Shown here: in pieces, positions 34,011-44,455 of the stretch
Numbering within the stretch: the stretch's first letter is position 1
Layout of the letters: every line of letters begins with the position of its first letter
Assembly (NCBI GenBank): GCA_021325555.1
Contig: JAJPGY010000005.1
Coordinates: forward strand, 62,001 to 126,000
Direction: 5' to 3'
Length of the DNA: 64,000 nt
Source of the DNA: Pseudomonadota bacterium
GTDB lineage: Bacteria; Cyanobacteriota; Vampirovibrionia; Obscuribacterales; Obscuribacteraceae
Position numbers and translations under genes: made by a program
Notes under the pieces: generated by a model
Database searches by the model: none
What the model saw: the letters and a program-made list of their open reading frames with translations, nothing else
Told to the model about the DNA's origin: nothing

Positions 34011-34781
34011 TTAAACGTCGTACGTGGCGAGGTAGCGGCCTATGGTGCGGACCTCGGCTAAGCACTCTTCAGCTTGTTCGCCATCGCCGGTCTCCTGCAA
34101 GCACCTGGCGAGCTTGTCCAGAACCAGCGCCCTCAGCGGGTGATGCGGGCCGATGAGCGGCTCGAGTATGTCGCGCGCTCGATCGAGCAGCTCCTGGCAC
34201 TCGCTGCGCTTGCCCTGCAGGAAACGCAGCCTGGCGAGCTTGAGAAGGCACCGGCCGTACCAGTAGCTCCTGCTCCCCAGATTCCACTCGAAGAGATCGA
34301 GCGCCGAGCGGACCAAGGTCTCCGCCCCATCCAGATTGCCGCTATCCAGCTCCACGTCTGCTGCCCCCATCAGGCTCTTGGCCGCCGCGGCCTTGTCGCC
34401 CGACTCCTGCAGTCCGTTGATGCATTGCTGGTAAAGCGAGTGTGCCTCCGACAGCTTGCCCTGCAGCCTGTAAACTTCGGCCAGATGGCGGGTGTCCGAC
34501 CAGCGGTCGCTGCCGCGCAGCAGTTGCCTGGCCAGCTCACTGGCTGCCCGGAATGCCAGTTCAGCCTGCCGGTATCTCTGGGTGCAGGTGTATATCTTCC
34601 CCGCCAGATGATACAGTCTGTGAAGATCGATGCCATCAAAAATGGTGCGCGCCATTTCCATCTCCTGGAATGCCGCTTCGATGTTGCGCAGCGCCGCATG
34701 ATAATCGCCGCTTTTCAGGGCCATCTCCGCCACGCGGAGATGCCCTCTACAGCGAGATTGCAACTCGGACGGTGAAATCAA
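34011..34781 (-). CDS. Tetratricopeptide-repeat protein
   Basis: A 256-residue all-helical protein with about five TPR units: SGDYHAALRNIEAAFQEME, QRYRQAELAFRAASELARQ, YRLQGKLSEAHSLYQQCI, LDSGNLDGAETLVRSALDLFE and FLQGKRSECQELLDRARDILE. No signal peptide or membrane segment. It is convergent with qNOR (12-base gap). A half-site GTCATCC lies about 77 bases upstream, but the other half is absent. Role unknown; similar in style to the TPR protein at 28918-29601. Confidence 0.85.
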   Translation of the reverse strand: MISPSELQSRCRGHLRVAEMALKSGDYHAALRNIEAAFQEMEMARTIFDGIDLHRLYHLAGKIYTCTQRYRQAELAFRAASELARQLLRGSDRWSDTRHLAEVYRLQGKLSEAHSLYQQCINGLQESGDKAAAAKSLMGAADVELDSGNLDGAETLVRSALDLFEWNLGSRSYWYGRCLLKLARLRFLQGKRSECQELLDRARDILEPLIGPHHPLRALVLDKLARCLQETGDGEQAEECLAEVRTIGRYLATYDV

Positions 34782-34976
34782 GGTGGGTTCTCCTCGTTTG
34801 GGGACGCGACGCCTTCCGCAGCGCAGCGGGCACCGCGCCTGGTGGCGCCGTCATCCATGCTGGGCCAGGCAAATTCCAGGTTAAACGAGTGTCTTCATCC
34901 TGGAACCTCATGTTCCTTATTGTGGCAAGCGCCGCAGACCGGCGCCTCAACCGCCGGAATGAATGTGTAGGAACGG

Positions 34977-36137
34977 TCACGATTCTTCTTCGGTGCTCTC
35001 GTGCGACGAGCCGAGCACCGACCATTCGGCCGGCATGCTGACCGGCATTCGGCGGTTTCCCCAGCTCCCCTTGCGCTCGCCGAACACGCCCGGAATAACG
35101 GTGTGGCAGGTCGAGCAGCGATTGCGGTTCAGGCGATAGGCGCCGATGGAGTATCCCTTGCGCTCGATCACGCATTCTCCGCAGCCGGGACAATAGGTGG
35201 ATTGGCCTTTGCGGTTCGGAACGTTTCCCGAATAGACATACTTCAGCCCCGCGGCCAGCGCCTGCTCACGAGCTCTCGCCAGCGTCGCCTGCGGTGTGCA
35301 GGGTTTGTCCGGCAGGCGATACGCCGGATGGAAGGCCGTGAAGTGGACAGGGACATCCGTCCCCAGGTTGCTGGCGATCCACCGGCACATCTGCTCGACC
35401 TCTTCCGGGCTGTCGTTCTCGCCGGGGATCATCAGGTTGGTGATCTCCAGCCATACGTTCGTCTTATGCCGGATCCACTGCAGGGTCTCCAGCACCGGCT
35501 CGAGATGCGACAGGGTGAGGCGCCTGTAGAAGCCTTCCGTAAACCCTTTCAGGTCGACGTTGGCGGCGTCCATCACCGAGAGGAGCTCTGACCTCGCCTC
35601 GCCGGTAATATAGCCGGCCGTCACGGCGACGGTCTTTATGCCGCGATCCTGGCAAGCCCTGGCGGTGTCGATGGCGTACTCGGTCCAGATTACCGGGTCG
35701 TTGTACGTGAATGCCACGCTGTGACACTTCAGGTTGTCGGCCATCTCCGCGATTGTTTCGGGGGATGCTTTCTCGCTCAGGTCCTCGACTTCGCGGGACT
35801 TGCTGATCGACCAGTTCTGGCAGAACTGGCAGCCCAGGTTGCAGCCGGCCGTCCCGAAGGAGAGCACGCTGGTGCCGGGCAGGAAATGGTTGAGCGGCTT
35901 CTTCTCAATCGGATCGACGCAAAAGCCGGTGCTCAGCCCGTAGGTCGTGAGGATCATCCGCCCGCCCTGGTTCTGCCTGACGAAACAAAAGCCCCTGTCC
36001 CCGTCTTTGAGCAGGCAGAAGCGCGGGCAGAGATCACATTGAATGCGCCGCCCGCCTTCGACCGCATGCCACCACCGCCCGGGCAGCCGCCCGATCAGCT
36101 TCTCTCGATTATTGAGACTGACTTCGTGATTGAGCAT
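34977..36137 (-). CDS. AmmeMemoRadiSam-type radical SAM protein (PflA-like)
   Basis: A 386-residue radical-SAM enzyme. The SAM cluster motif is CNLGCQFCQNW. Before it comes CDLCPRFCLLKDGDRGFCFVR, typical of the AmmeMemoRadiSam (AmrS) family; the C-terminus adds a CPGCGECVIER...CSTCH zinc-ribbon-like set. The natural substrate is unknown; the family usually sits with Memo and AMMECR1 genes, which are not here. ATG 36137 follows TGAGGACA and is preferred over 36164. A degenerate palindrome is centred 67 bases upstream. Confidence 0.9.
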   Translation of the reverse strand: MLNHEVSLNNREKLIGRLPGRWWHAVEGGRRIQCDLCPRFCLLKDGDRGFCFVRQNQGGRMILTTYGLSTGFCVDPIEKKPLNHFLPGTSVLSFGTAGCNLGCQFCQNWSISKSREVEDLSEKASPETIAEMADNLKCHSVAFTYNDPVIWTEYAIDTARACQDRGIKTVAVTAGYITGEARSELLSVMDAANVDLKGFTEGFYRRLTLSHLEPVLETLQWIRHKTNVWLEITNLMIPGENDSPEEVEQMCRWIASNLGTDVPVHFTAFHPAYRLPDKPCTPQATLARAREQALAAGLKYVYSGNVPNRKGQSTYCPGCGECVIERKGYSIGAYRLNRNRCSTCHTVIPGVFGERKGSWGNRRMPVSMPAEWSVLGSSHESTEEES

Positions 36138-36195
36138 TGTCCTCACCTTCTTCGCCGGCGTCACGGTTCAAGACTGATCCGCGCGCCAGGTACGC

Positions 36196-36213
36196 CGCAT
36201 CCGGGCGGAGCAT
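36196..36213. promoter_or_regulatory. Weak recurrent palindrome before the AmrS-like gene
   Basis: CGCATCCGGGCGGAGCAT, 10 of 16, centred 67 bases from the start at 36137. Listed for its spacing; could be chance. Confidence 0.2.
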
Positions 36214-36324
36214 CTATTTACGATCTTGTATGGAGAGTGTGAAATTGTCATGCACACTGGGACTGATCCCGGCCGGGCCGATGGCCTGAGCTTGATCTGG
36301 CCGCGGGCATGCTGCCGGCGCCAA

Positions 36325-36342
36325 TTCATCCGAAAGGTCGAG
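36325..36342. promoter_or_regulatory. Recurrent palindrome variant, site G (upstream of acyl-CoA dehydrogenase)
   Basis: TTCATCCGAAAGGTCGAG matches 10 of 16, but it shares TCATCCGAAAGGT plus GAG with site K at 58327-58344, differing at one base. It is centred 74 bases from the start codon. Confidence 0.35.
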
Positions 36343-36407
36343 TGAGGAACTCCCGGTAACCGACTAAGATCCGATCTGAGTGGCGGGCAACCGGAGGAGG
36401 ACTCTTT

Positions 36408-37577
36408 ATGGTTGGTTTTGAGCTCAGCGACGAGCAGCGTCAGATTCAACAGTTAGCCCGCCAGTTCGCGGAAAGGGAGATAGCGCCGAAAGCCGCCCAT
36501 CACGACGAGACCGGGGAGTTCCCGCGCGAGATCTGCCGCAAGGCGTGGGAGCAGGGGTTGATGAACACTCATATCCCGGAGCAGTACGGCGGCGCCGGTC
36601 TGGGCGTCTTCGACGGCTGTCTCATCGCCGAGGAGATCGCCAGCGCCTGCACCGGCATCGGCACGGCCATGGAGGCGAACAACCTGGCCGAGGCGCCGGT
36701 CATCGTCGCCGGCGACGATCGGCAGAAGAAACAATTCCTCACCCCGATGACCGAGGAGCTGCAGTTCGCCGCCTATTGCGTGACGGAGCCGGCGGCCGGC
36801 TCGGACGTGGCCGGCATCAAGAGCCGGGCGAAACGTGTCGGCGACGATTATGTGCTCAACGGGCAGAAGATGTGGATAACCAATGGCGGTGTCGCGAGCT
36901 GGTACTACGTCCTGGCCTACACCGACCCGGATAAGGGGCACGACGGCATGTCGGCGTTCCTGGTGCCGAAGGACACGCCCGGGATCGAGGTCGGCAAAAA
37001 GGAGTTCAACATGGGCCAGCGGGCCTCCGACACCCGGGCGGTGACATTTGTCGACGTGAAGGTGCCGGCAGCCAACCTCCTGGGTGCCGAGGGGCAGGGA
37101 TTCAAGATCTCCATGGCCGCCTTCGACCACACGCGGCCCCTGGTCGCGGCGGCTGCGGTGGGATTAGCCCGGTGCGCGCTCAAGCACTCCCTGCAATACG
37201 CCGGCGAGCGCACGGCGTTCGGCAGCGCGATCGGTGACTTCCAGGCGGTCAGCTTCATGCTCGCCGACATGGCCAAGGATATAGATGCGGCCAGGCTGCT
37301 GTGCTGGCGGGCGGCGTGGCTGATCGATCAGGGCGTCCGCAACACCAAGGAGTCGTCCATGGCCAAAGCGTTCGCCGCCGACATGGCCATGCGCGTGGCC
37401 ACCGACGCCGTGCAGATCTTCGGCGGGTACGGCTATTCACGGGAGTATCCGGTGGAGAAGCTGATGCGCGACGCCAAGATATTCCAGATCTACGAGGGCA
37501 CGAGCCAGATCCAGCGGGTAATCATCGCGCGGCACCTGCTGGCTGCTAAGGGCAAAACAGCTGTCCCCACAAAATAG
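36408..37577 (+). CDS. Acyl-CoA dehydrogenase (short/medium-chain type)
   Basis: A 389-residue FAD enzyme that introduces the alpha-beta double bond in acyl-CoA. The FAD/substrate signature [21 protein letters not shown], and the C-terminal [35 protein letters not shown] region (written here in parts) are intact; the Glu in IYEGT is the usual catalytic base. GGAGGAGGA lies before the ATG. No ETF or other beta-oxidation gene is nearby, so chain length and electron acceptor are unknown. It may partner the CoA-transferase at 7206-8531. Confidence 0.9.
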   Translation: MVGFELSDEQRQIQQLARQFAEREIAPKAAHHDETGEFPREICRKAWEQGLMNTHIPEQYGGAGLGVFDGCLIAEEIASACTGIGTAMEANNLAEAPVIVAGDDRQKKQFLTPMTEELQFAAYCVTEPAAGSDVAGIKSRAKRVGDDYVLNGQKMWITNGGVASWYYVLAYTDPDKGHDGMSAFLVPKDTPGIEVGKKEFNMGQRASDTRAVTFVDVKVPAANLLGAEGQGFKISMAAFDHTRPLVAAAAVGLARCALKHSLQYAGERTAFGSAIGDFQAVSFMLADMAKDIDAARLLCWRAAWLIDQGVRNTKESSMAKAFAADMAMRVATDAVQIFGGYGYSREYPVEKLMRDAKIFQIYEGTSQIQRVIIARHLLAAKGKTAVPTK

Positions 37578-37631
37578 ATCCGAGGCGCGAGCGCCTGCCC
37601 TGCGGGCTGATTGGCCGCCCTGCTGCGGAGA

Positions 37632-37649
37632 ATCGTCCTTAAGGATGAT
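37632..37649. promoter_or_regulatory. Recurrent palindrome, site H (upstream of NnrS-like gene)
   Basis: ATCGTCCTTAAGGATGAT matches 15 of 16 and is itself nearly perfectly symmetric. It lies in the 232-base gap after the acyl-CoA dehydrogenase, 170 bases before the start codon at 37810, which would imply a long leader. Confidence 0.5.
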
Positions 37650-37809
37650 AACGGGCGCGAGGCTGGAGACTAAACTGGATATAAAGGTACATAAATCTGG
37701 AATGCCATACCTGTCGTGACACAGTTATTTGTTGGTACCGCCCCCGGTGACTCGTCGGCCGGCGTAGATTTTTCTGCGCAGCGCGATCGTCTAATGGCAG
37801 GTCTGTGAG

Positions 37810-39759
37810 ATGATGAGCAAACTTTCTGGAGAAAAAAAGAGAATCCCCGCCGAGGCGATGATACCGGAAGTGCTGGAGCGGTACCCGCAGGCGCGGCCGG
37901 TATTCGATAAATATGGCTTGAAGGGTTGCGGCGGCCCGCTCGGACCCTATGAGTCGATCGGTTATTTCGCACGCGCGCACGAGGTCAACGAGGAGAAGCT
38001 CTTAGAGGAGATCAACGACACCGTGCTCAACAGGCCGGTCGAGCTGCCGGTCACGGCGGCGGAGCCGGACTTCACCGACACGATCTACAGACGCTTCTTC
38101 CTGGTGGCGATTGGTATCATCCTCACCCTGGGCGCCACCTGGGGCGCCTATCTTCTCTGGAAGATCGGCGTGACCGGAAAATTCGCCGGCGCCTCCATCC
38201 ATGAGGTAAACGCGCACGGACAGGCTCAGGTCTTCGGCTGGATGGGCCTGTTCATCATGGGCTTTGCCTATCAGGCGTTCCCTCGCTTCTGGAACACCGC
38301 GCTCTGGCGCCCCCGGCTGGCGCTGGCCGTTTTCTTCTTGATGATAGCGGGGGTGGTATCAAGCTCGATGGCCATCGCCGCCGGACCGGCCGTGCCCTAC
38401 GCCGCCGCCGTGGCCGTAGCCGGCTCGGTCGTGGAGCTGCTTGCCGTGCTCATCTTTACCACCCAGATCGCGGGCACGTGGAAAGCCAGCGGCCGGGCGC
38501 TCGAGCCGTATGTTGGCTACGTCTTTACGGCCCTCACCTGGTTCTGCGTGTCCTCGGCGTTCAATGCCTGGCACGTTTGGAACACCATGACCGCAGCGAC
38601 GGACGCGCAGTTGCAGTGGTACGTGCGGACATTCCAGTGGCCGTTGCGCGATATGCAGTTTCACGGGCTGGGCATGTCGATCATTTTTGGCGTCTCGTTG
38701 AGAACGCTGCCGCACCTGTTCGGGCTTCCCAAGGTCGGCGAGCGGCGCGCCTGGTCGGTTCTCGGCCTTGTCACCCTGGCCGTCATCCTGGAGGTGGCGT
38801 TTTACCTTCAGTACAGGCTGACCGGCAACGAGGTCTTTGCCCGGGCGCTGCTTCTGCCGTGGGCTCTTTTGCTCATGGCGGCCGCTATCTTTGTTCTGCC
38901 ATTCCGGCTCTGGCGGCCTTTCCCCGAGGCGGATCGATCCGCCAAGTTCATCCGCACGGCCTTCGCGTGGCTTTTTGTCTCTCTCGTCATGCTCGCCGCC
39001 ATGCCCGCCCAGCAGGCGCTTAGCCACATCGCCTTCAGTCATGCCTACGCGGGGGCGATCCGGCATGCGATCACGGTCGGCTTCATCTCCGTGATGATCA
39101 TGGGCTACTCGCTGAAGGTCGTAGCCACGCTGAACGGTCTCGATTCCCGCAAGCTGAGCGCGATGTGGGGACCGTTCGTTTTGATCAACGCCGGCTGCGC
39201 CATGCGGGTGGGCGCCGAGGTCTTGAGCGATTGGTATCGGGGCGTCTTTTCGGTGATGGGATGCAGCGGCGTCCTCGAGGTAGCGGGGCTTGCCTGGTGG
39301 AGCTCGCATATCCTCGGCATGATCGTCCGCGGCAAGCGCGAGGAGATGCGTCTTGCCGGGCCGGGGGCCGGCCAGGCCGTGCAGACGATTTCAGAGAGCA
39401 TGACCGGCGGCCCGGCGGCCAGCGAGGCGCCGGCGGTAATAACCGGCGAACTGAAGGTGGCCAGCGTGCTCGACTGGTGCCCGGAGACGGAAACCGTCTT
39501 CCTCAAATACGGCTTTCAGAAGATCACAAACAAGCTTTTGCGGAACACGGTGGCGCGTCAGGTCTCAATTGCGCAGGCATGCGGCATGCACGGTGTCCCT
39601 CTGGAGGAGTTTTTACTGTCCCTGAACGAGACGGTGCTGGCGACCAAATCCGCCTCGCCGTCCCCGCCGCCGCCGTGCGGTTGCCATGAGACGGGGGAAC
39701 CAATGGACAAGCGTTGCCGCAGTCAGGAAGATAGTGCAGGGTCTGGAAGCCGGGGGTAG
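37810..39759 (+). CDS. NnrS-like haem membrane protein flanked by two DUF1858 domains (649 aa)
   Basis: The core (about residues 95-510) has about twelve membrane helices and conserved histidines in HEVNAHGQAQVFGWMGLF, MQFHGLGMSIIFGVSLRTLPH and HAYAGAIRHAITVGF, the pattern of NnrS proteins linked to tolerance of nitric oxide. At the N-terminus (12-70: MIPEVLERYPQARPVFDKYG) and again at the C-terminus (about 555-615: VLDWCPETETVFLKYGF) lie DUF1858-type domains, known from hybrid-cluster-protein neighbours. The last residues are Cys/Pro-rich (PPPPCGCHETG). It precedes the nitrate reductase genes and may protect them or sense nitrosative stress. Confidence 0.75.
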   Translation: MMSKLSGEKKRIPAEAMIPEVLERYPQARPVFDKYGLKGCGGPLGPYESIGYFARAHEVNEEKLLEEINDTVLNRPVELPVTAAEPDFTDTIYRRFFLVAIGIILTLGATWGAYLLWKIGVTGKFAGASIHEVNAHGQAQVFGWMGLFIMGFAYQAFPRFWNTALWRPRLALAVFFLMIAGVVSSSMAIAAGPAVPYAAAVAVAGSVVELLAVLIFTTQIAGTWKASGRALEPYVGYVFTALTWFCVSSAFNAWHVWNTMTAATDAQLQWYVRTFQWPLRDMQFHGLGMSIIFGVSLRTLPHLFGLPKVGERRAWSVLGLVTLAVILEVAFYLQYRLTGNEVFARALLLPWALLLMAAAIFVLPFRLWRPFPEADRSAKFIRTAFAWLFVSLVMLAAMPAQQALSHIAFSHAYAGAIRHAITVGFISVMIMGYSLKVVATLNGLDSRKLSAMWGPFVLINAGCAMRVGAEVLSDWYRGVFSVMGCSGVLEVAGLAWWSSHILGMIVRGKREEMRLAGPGAGQAVQTISESMTGGPAASEAPAVITGELKVASVLDWCPETETVFLKYGFQKITNKLLRNTVARQVSIAQACGMHGVPLEEFLLSLNETVLATKSASPSPPPPCGCHETGEPMDKRCRSQEDSAGSGSRG

Positions 39760-39901
39760 GTTCCTCCGTCCTGCCGGCTATCAGGCAAGGCGACTCATTC
39801 TTTAGAAGGATATGAAATTGAGCTGCACGTGTCAGAATCCCCGAAAGTGGCACATTCGTGCCCGGCAAATTGCAGGACTTCAGGTCGGACGCGGTTTAAC
39901 G

Positions 39902-40681
39902 GTGGCAACAAAAGATAGCCTGCAAAAGACCGCGGCGCGCACGGTGTTCGTGTTAGCGGTTGGGCTTGTATTCAGCCATCAACCAGGGGCCGGCGCAGAA
40001 GAGCCCGACCGCTCCGTGGCGTTGTTCAACCAGAAATGCTCCGGCTGCCACACCATCGGCGGCGGCAGTCTGGTGGGACCGGACCTGGCGCCGGTGCAAA
40101 AGTGGAACCAGACGGACGCAACGGCCGCCGTAAAGCGGATGGAGAAAAACGTCGGGCCCCTCACCGACGATGAGGTCAAATCGCTGGTCCGGTTCCTTCG
40201 CGATGCCGACGCCGCCAAGCGGATCAAGATGGCGGCCGAGAAGGCGGCAACTCCTGTAGCCGGCGCCGAGGTGGAGAAGGGCTCGAGCGATGCGGGCAGG
40301 CTTCTTTTCACCGGCGCGCAACCCTTTGCCAACAAGGGAATGGCTTGCATAGCCTGCCATCAGGTCGACGGGGTCGGCGGCACCATGGGGCCTGATCTGA
40401 CCGGCGTTGCCAGGAAGATGGGCGAGGGTCCGCTGGCGTCCGCGTGCGAGCAGACGAGCTTCAAGGTCATGAAGGCTGCTTATCGCGAGCATCCGGTGAC
40501 AAAGAAGGAAGCGCTGGATCTGACGGCTTATTTCGTTTCCCTGCAACAGCCGCACAACAAGGGGAAAGCGGCGCCGGTGCCGCTCTACGGGGCGGCCATC
40601 GCGGCGCTGTCGATGGGGGCCATCGCTTTCGGTTATCGCGGGCGCAACCGGGGCATTCGAGCGAGGCTCGAGAGGAGATGA
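39902..40681 (+). CDS. Membrane-anchored dihaem cytochrome c, first gene of the nitrate reductase operon
   Basis: A 259-residue exported cytochrome. After a signal sequence (hydrophobic 13-24, probable cleavage after GAGA) it has two haem-binding sites: CSGCH (Cys46, Cys49, His50) and CIACH (149-153), each in its own cytochrome c fold. A C-terminal helix ([19 protein letters not shown]) anchors it. A GTG at 39902 gives a normal signal peptide; an in-frame ATG at 39812 would add 30 unlikely residues. It ends 4 bases before narG, and probably carries electrons between the Rieske/cytochrome b module and another partner. Confidence 0.85.
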   Translation: MATKDSLQKTAARTVFVLAVGLVFSHQPGAGAEEPDRSVALFNQKCSGCHTIGGGSLVGPDLAPVQKWNQTDATAAVKRMEKNVGPLTDDEVKSLVRFLRDADAAKRIKMAAEKAATPVAGAEVEKGSSDAGRLLFTGAQPFANKGMACIACHQVDGVGGTMGPDLTGVARKMGEGPLASACEQTSFKVMKAAYREHPVTKKEALDLTAYFVSLQQPHNKGKAAPVPLYGAAIAALSMGAIAFGYRGRNRGIRARLERR

Positions 40682-40685
40682 CGAC

Positions 40686-43600
40686 ATGGCTTGGATAAGG
40701 GACATCTTCGCGCCCAAGCAGCGGCAGTGGGAGGACTTCTACCGGAATCGCTGGCAGTACGACAAGATCGTGCGCAGCACGCACGGCGTCAACTGCACCG
40801 GGTCGTGCAGCTGGAACGTGTACGTGAAAAGCGGGATCGTCACCTGGGAGCTGCAGGCCCTTGACTATCCAACGATCAGCAAGGAGATACCGCCGCACGA
40901 GCCGCGCGGGTGCCAGCGGGGGATCTCGTGCTCCTGGTATCTCTACAGCCCGCTGCGCGTGAAGCATCCATACATGCGCGGGGCGCTCATCGATCTCTGG
41001 CGCAAGGCCAGGCAGGCTTTCCCCAACGATCCGGTCGCCGCCTGGCAATCGATCGTCAGCGACCCCGAATCGCGCAAGCGGTACCAGAGCGCGCGCGGCA
41101 AAGGCGGCTTCAGACGCAGCAGCTGGGCGGAAGTAAACGAGCTGATGGCCGCGGCCAACATCCACACGGTCAAGCGGCACGGCTCCGATCGTATCGTCGG
41201 CTTCTCACCGATCCCGGCCATGTCCATGGTCAGCTACGCTTCCGGCGCCCGCTTCCTTCAGCTCATGGGCGGGGTCGCCCTCTCCTTTTACGACTGGTAC
41301 TGCGACCTGCCGCCGGCCTCGCCCGAGATATGGGGCGAGCAGACCGACGTGGCCGAAAGCGCCGACTGGTTCCATTCCAAGTTCGTCGCGGTGGTCGGCT
41401 CCAACGTGCTCATGACGCGAACCCCGGACGCTCACTTCCTGGTCGAGGCGAGACACCGCGGCGCCAAGGTCGTCGTCTTCTCGCCGGATTTTTCCATGGC
41501 CTCCAAGATCGCCGATGAGTGGGTGCCGATTCACCAGGGGCAGGACGGGGCCTTCTGGATGGCCGTCACGCACGTGATCTTGAAGGAGTTTTACTGCAAC
41601 AAGCAAGTCCCCTACTTCATCGATTATGTCAAGAAGTACAGCGATGCACCATTTCTGGTGACGCTCAGCAAAGATAAAGACGGCAATTACGTGCCGGGCA
41701 GATTGCTGAGGGCCAGCCAGCTGGAGGCAACCAGGCAGATGGAGAACGCCGAGTGGAAGATGCTCATGCTCGACTCCGCTACCGGCAAGCTGGTCGCGCC
41801 GCGCGGCACCATCGGGCACCGCTGGCAGACCAGGAAGGGCGAGTGGAACCTCAAGCTGGAGGACTCGATTACCGGCGAGCGCTTTGATCCGCGGCTCTTT
41901 CTGACCCAGCCCAGGGCGGAGATCTGCTCGCATCTGAAGGCAAGCGCCGAGCTGGCCAAAGAAGCGGCTGGCAAGGCCGCGCCCGAGCCGGTCGGCGCGC
42001 CGGCTACGGGCGGTGCCACCACCGTGGTGGACGACGTGGTTCCGGTCAAATTCGCGGACTTTTCCGAAGGGACGAGCGATAAGGTTCTTGTTCGCAATGT
42101 GCCGGTCATGGCAGTTGATACCGTGGACGGACCGGTAATGGTGACGACCGTGCTCGAGCTGCTGCTGTCCCAGTACGGCGTTGCCAGGGGGCTGGACGGC
42201 GATTACCCGTATAACTGCGACGACGAATCGCTTCCTTATACACCTGCCTGGCAGGAAAAATTTACGGGCGTCAGCGCCGGGCTGGTGGAGAATTTCGCGC
42301 GCCAGTGGGCGAGGACCGCGGAGCGCAGCAAGGGCCAGTGCAGCGTGATCATCGGCGCCGGCGCCAATCACTGGTACCACAACAACCTCATTTATCGCGC
42401 CGCGATCATGCCCTTGATCCTTTGCGGCTGCGTGGGCAAGAACGGCGGCGGCTTGAACCATTACGTCGGGCAGGAAAAGCTGGCCCCGCAGGCGTCGTGG
42501 GCTCCCATTGCCTTCGCCACCGACTGGGTGGCGAAGGCCCGGCTCCAGAACGCGCCCTCGTTCCATTACATCCACTCCGACCAATGGCGCTACGACACCA
42601 ACTTCAACGATATCTGCCAGGTGTCCGGCCTGGGCCACGGCATGGCCTCGGGACACACGGCCGACAAGCAGGCGCTGGCCGTGCGCAACGGCTGGCTGCC
42701 CTGTTTCCCGCAGTTCAATCGAAACAACTTCGATCTGGTGCGCGAGGCCGAGGAGAAGGGGGCCAGGAGCGACGAGGAGATCATTCAATACGTGGTGGAG
42801 CGTCTGAAAGAGCGCACGCTCAAATTCTCCATGGAAGATCCGGACAATCCGGAAAGCTTCCCGAGAGTCTGGTACATCTGGCGGGGCAACGCCATTCTTT
42901 CCTCCGCCAAGGGGCATGAATACTTCCTCAAGCACTACCTGGGAACGCACAACAACGCCATAGCCGAGGAGGCGGCCAGAGATCTGGTCAAAGAGGTCAC
43001 CTGGCACGACAAGGTCGAGCTGGGCAAGATGGACCTGATCGTCGATCTTAACTTCCGCATGGATTCTTCCGCCCTCTACTCGGATATCATCCTGCCCGCC
43101 GCTACTCACTACGAAAAGCATGATCTGAGCACAACCGATCTGCACTCATTCATCCACCCGTTCCAGCCGGCGGTGCCCCCTTGCTGGGAGTCGAAGAGCG
43201 ACTGGGACATCTTCAAAGGGATAGCCTACGCCACCTCCGAGATGTCCAGGCAGTACCTCCCCGAGCCGCTGAAGGATCTTGTGGTGTCGCCTTTGATGCA
43301 CGACACCCCGGACGAGATCGCCCAGCCGACCGTGAAGGACTGGACAAAGGGCGAATGCGAGCCGATTCCAGGCAAAACCATGCCCAATTTCAAACTGGTC
43401 GATCGCGACTACACGAAGATCTACCAGAAGTTCATCTCGCTCGGGCCCAACGTCAGAAACAACGGACTGTCCGTGCACGGCACGCACTACGACGTCGCCG
43501 ACTATTACGACAAATACATGCTCGGCAATCCCACCGAGACATGGGACGGACATGAGTACCCGTCTTTGAAGGAAGCCAAGGATGTCTGCGAGCTCATTCT

Positions 43601-44435
43601 GCTTCTGGCGGCCGAGACCAACGGCGAGATGGCTTATCGGGCCTTCGAGGCCGAGTCCAGGAAGACCGGCATCGATCACACGCACCTGGCAGCCGATGTC
43701 AGGTCCGTGCACTTTACCTTCGACGATCTCAAAGCCCAGCCCAGACGGTATCTGACTACCCCGTACTGGACCGGCATCACCAACAACGAGCGCACCTATT
43801 CCGCCTACTGCCAGAACGTGGAGGAGGAGATCCCCTGGCGGACGCTTACCGGGCGGCAGCACATGTACCTGGATCATGAGGTTTACAGGGCGTTCGGCGA
43901 GCACGTTCCCACGCACAAGCCGCGACCCGACGTCAATTTGACCAGGGATCTGGTGAAGTCGAGCCCGGATGGCGCCTCGATCGTGCTCAACTACGTGACG
44001 CCGCACGGGAAGTGGCACATTCACTCCACCTTCGGGGACAACCTGAGGATGAAGACCCTGTCCAGGGGCATCTACCCGATCTGGCTCAACGACAAGGACG
44101 CCGACCTGATCGGCATCGAGGACAACGATTGGGTCGAGGCCTACAACGATCACGGGGTGGTATGCACGCGCGTGATCGTGAGCGCCCGGATACCGCGGGG
44201 AATGGCCTTTATCTACCACTCCCCGGAAAGAACCCTCTCCGTGCCGAAGTCGAAGGAGCGCGGAATGCGACGGGCGGGCGGCCATAACAGCCTGACCCGC
44301 ACGCGCCTGAAGCCTATTTTCATGATCGGCGGCTACGGGCAGTTCAGCTACGGCTTCAACTACTGGGGCCCGCAAGGCGTCAACCGCGACACCTTCGTTC
44401 GGGTCAAGAAAATGACGGACAAACCCGAGTTTTAG
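40686..44435 (+). CDS. narG: Respiratory nitrate reductase alpha subunit
   Basis: A 1249-residue molybdopterin enzyme that reduces nitrate to nitrite. The FS0 cluster ligands are His33, Cys37, Cys41 (HGVNCTGSC) and Cys76 with canonical spacing. The Mo-ligand Asp lies in [20 protein letters not shown]. There is no twin-arginine signal, so the active site faces the cytoplasm as in the classic NarG. A short Ala/Pro-rich insertion occurs near residues 425-445. GAGGAG precedes the start. Operon order: cytochrome c, narG, narH, narJ, narI-Rieske, cytochrome b, small cytochrome. Confidence 0.95.
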   Translation: MAWIRDIFAPKQRQWEDFYRNRWQYDKIVRSTHGVNCTGSCSWNVYVKSGIVTWELQALDYPTISKEIPPHEPRGCQRGISCSWYLYSPLRVKHPYMRGALIDLWRKARQAFPNDPVAAWQSIVSDPESRKRYQSARGKGGFRRSSWAEVNELMAAANIHTVKRHGSDRIVGFSPIPAMSMVSYASGARFLQLMGGVALSFYDWYCDLPPASPEIWGEQTDVAESADWFHSKFVAVVGSNVLMTRTPDAHFLVEARHRGAKVVVFSPDFSMASKIADEWVPIHQGQDGAFWMAVTHVILKEFYCNKQVPYFIDYVKKYSDAPFLVTLSKDKDGNYVPGRLLRASQLEATRQMENAEWKMLMLDSATGKLVAPRGTIGHRWQTRKGEWNLKLEDSITGERFDPRLFLTQPRAEICSHLKASAELAKEAAGKAAPEPVGAPATGGATTVVDDVVPVKFADFSEGTSDKVLVRNVPVMAVDTVDGPVMVTTVLELLLSQYGVARGLDGDYPYNCDDESLPYTPAWQEKFTGVSAGLVENFARQWARTAERSKGQCSVIIGAGANHWYHNNLIYRAAIMPLILCGCVGKNGGGLNHYVGQEKLAPQASWAPIAFATDWVAKARLQNAPSFHYIHSDQWRYDTNFNDICQVSGLGHGMASGHTADKQALAVRNGWLPCFPQFNRNNFDLVREAEEKGARSDEEIIQYVVERLKERTLKFSMEDPDNPESFPRVWYIWRGNAILSSAKGHEYFLKHYLGTHNNAIAEEAARDLVKEVTWHDKVELGKMDLIVDLNFRMDSSALYSDIILPAATHYEKHDLSTTDLHSFIHPFQPAVPPCWESKSDWDIFKGIAYATSEMSRQYLPEPLKDLVVSPLMHDTPDEIAQPTVKDWTKGECEPIPGKTMPNFKLVDRDYTKIYQKFISLGPNVRNNGLSVHGTHYDVADYYDKYMLGNPTETWDGHEYPSLKEAKDVCELILLLAAETNGEMAYRAFEAESRKTGIDHTHLAADVRSVHFTFDDLKAQPRRYLTTPYWTGITNNERTYSAYCQNVEEEIPWRTLTGRQHMYLDHEVYRAFGEHVPTHKPRPDVNLTRDLVKSSPDGASIVLNYVTPHGKWHIHSTFGDNLRMKTLSRGIYPIWLNDKDADLIGIEDNDWVEAYNDHGVVCTRVIVSARIPRGMAFIYHSPERTLSVPKSKERGMRRAGGHNSLTRTRLKPIFMIGGYGQFSYGFNYWGPQGVNRDTFVRVKKMTDKPEF

Positions 44436-44455
44436 TTTGGTGAAGGAGACCCATT

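Noticed and set aside
41205-43145. 646-codon minus-strand frame inside narG
   Set aside because: Shadow of the narG coding sequence; low-complexity, no domain.
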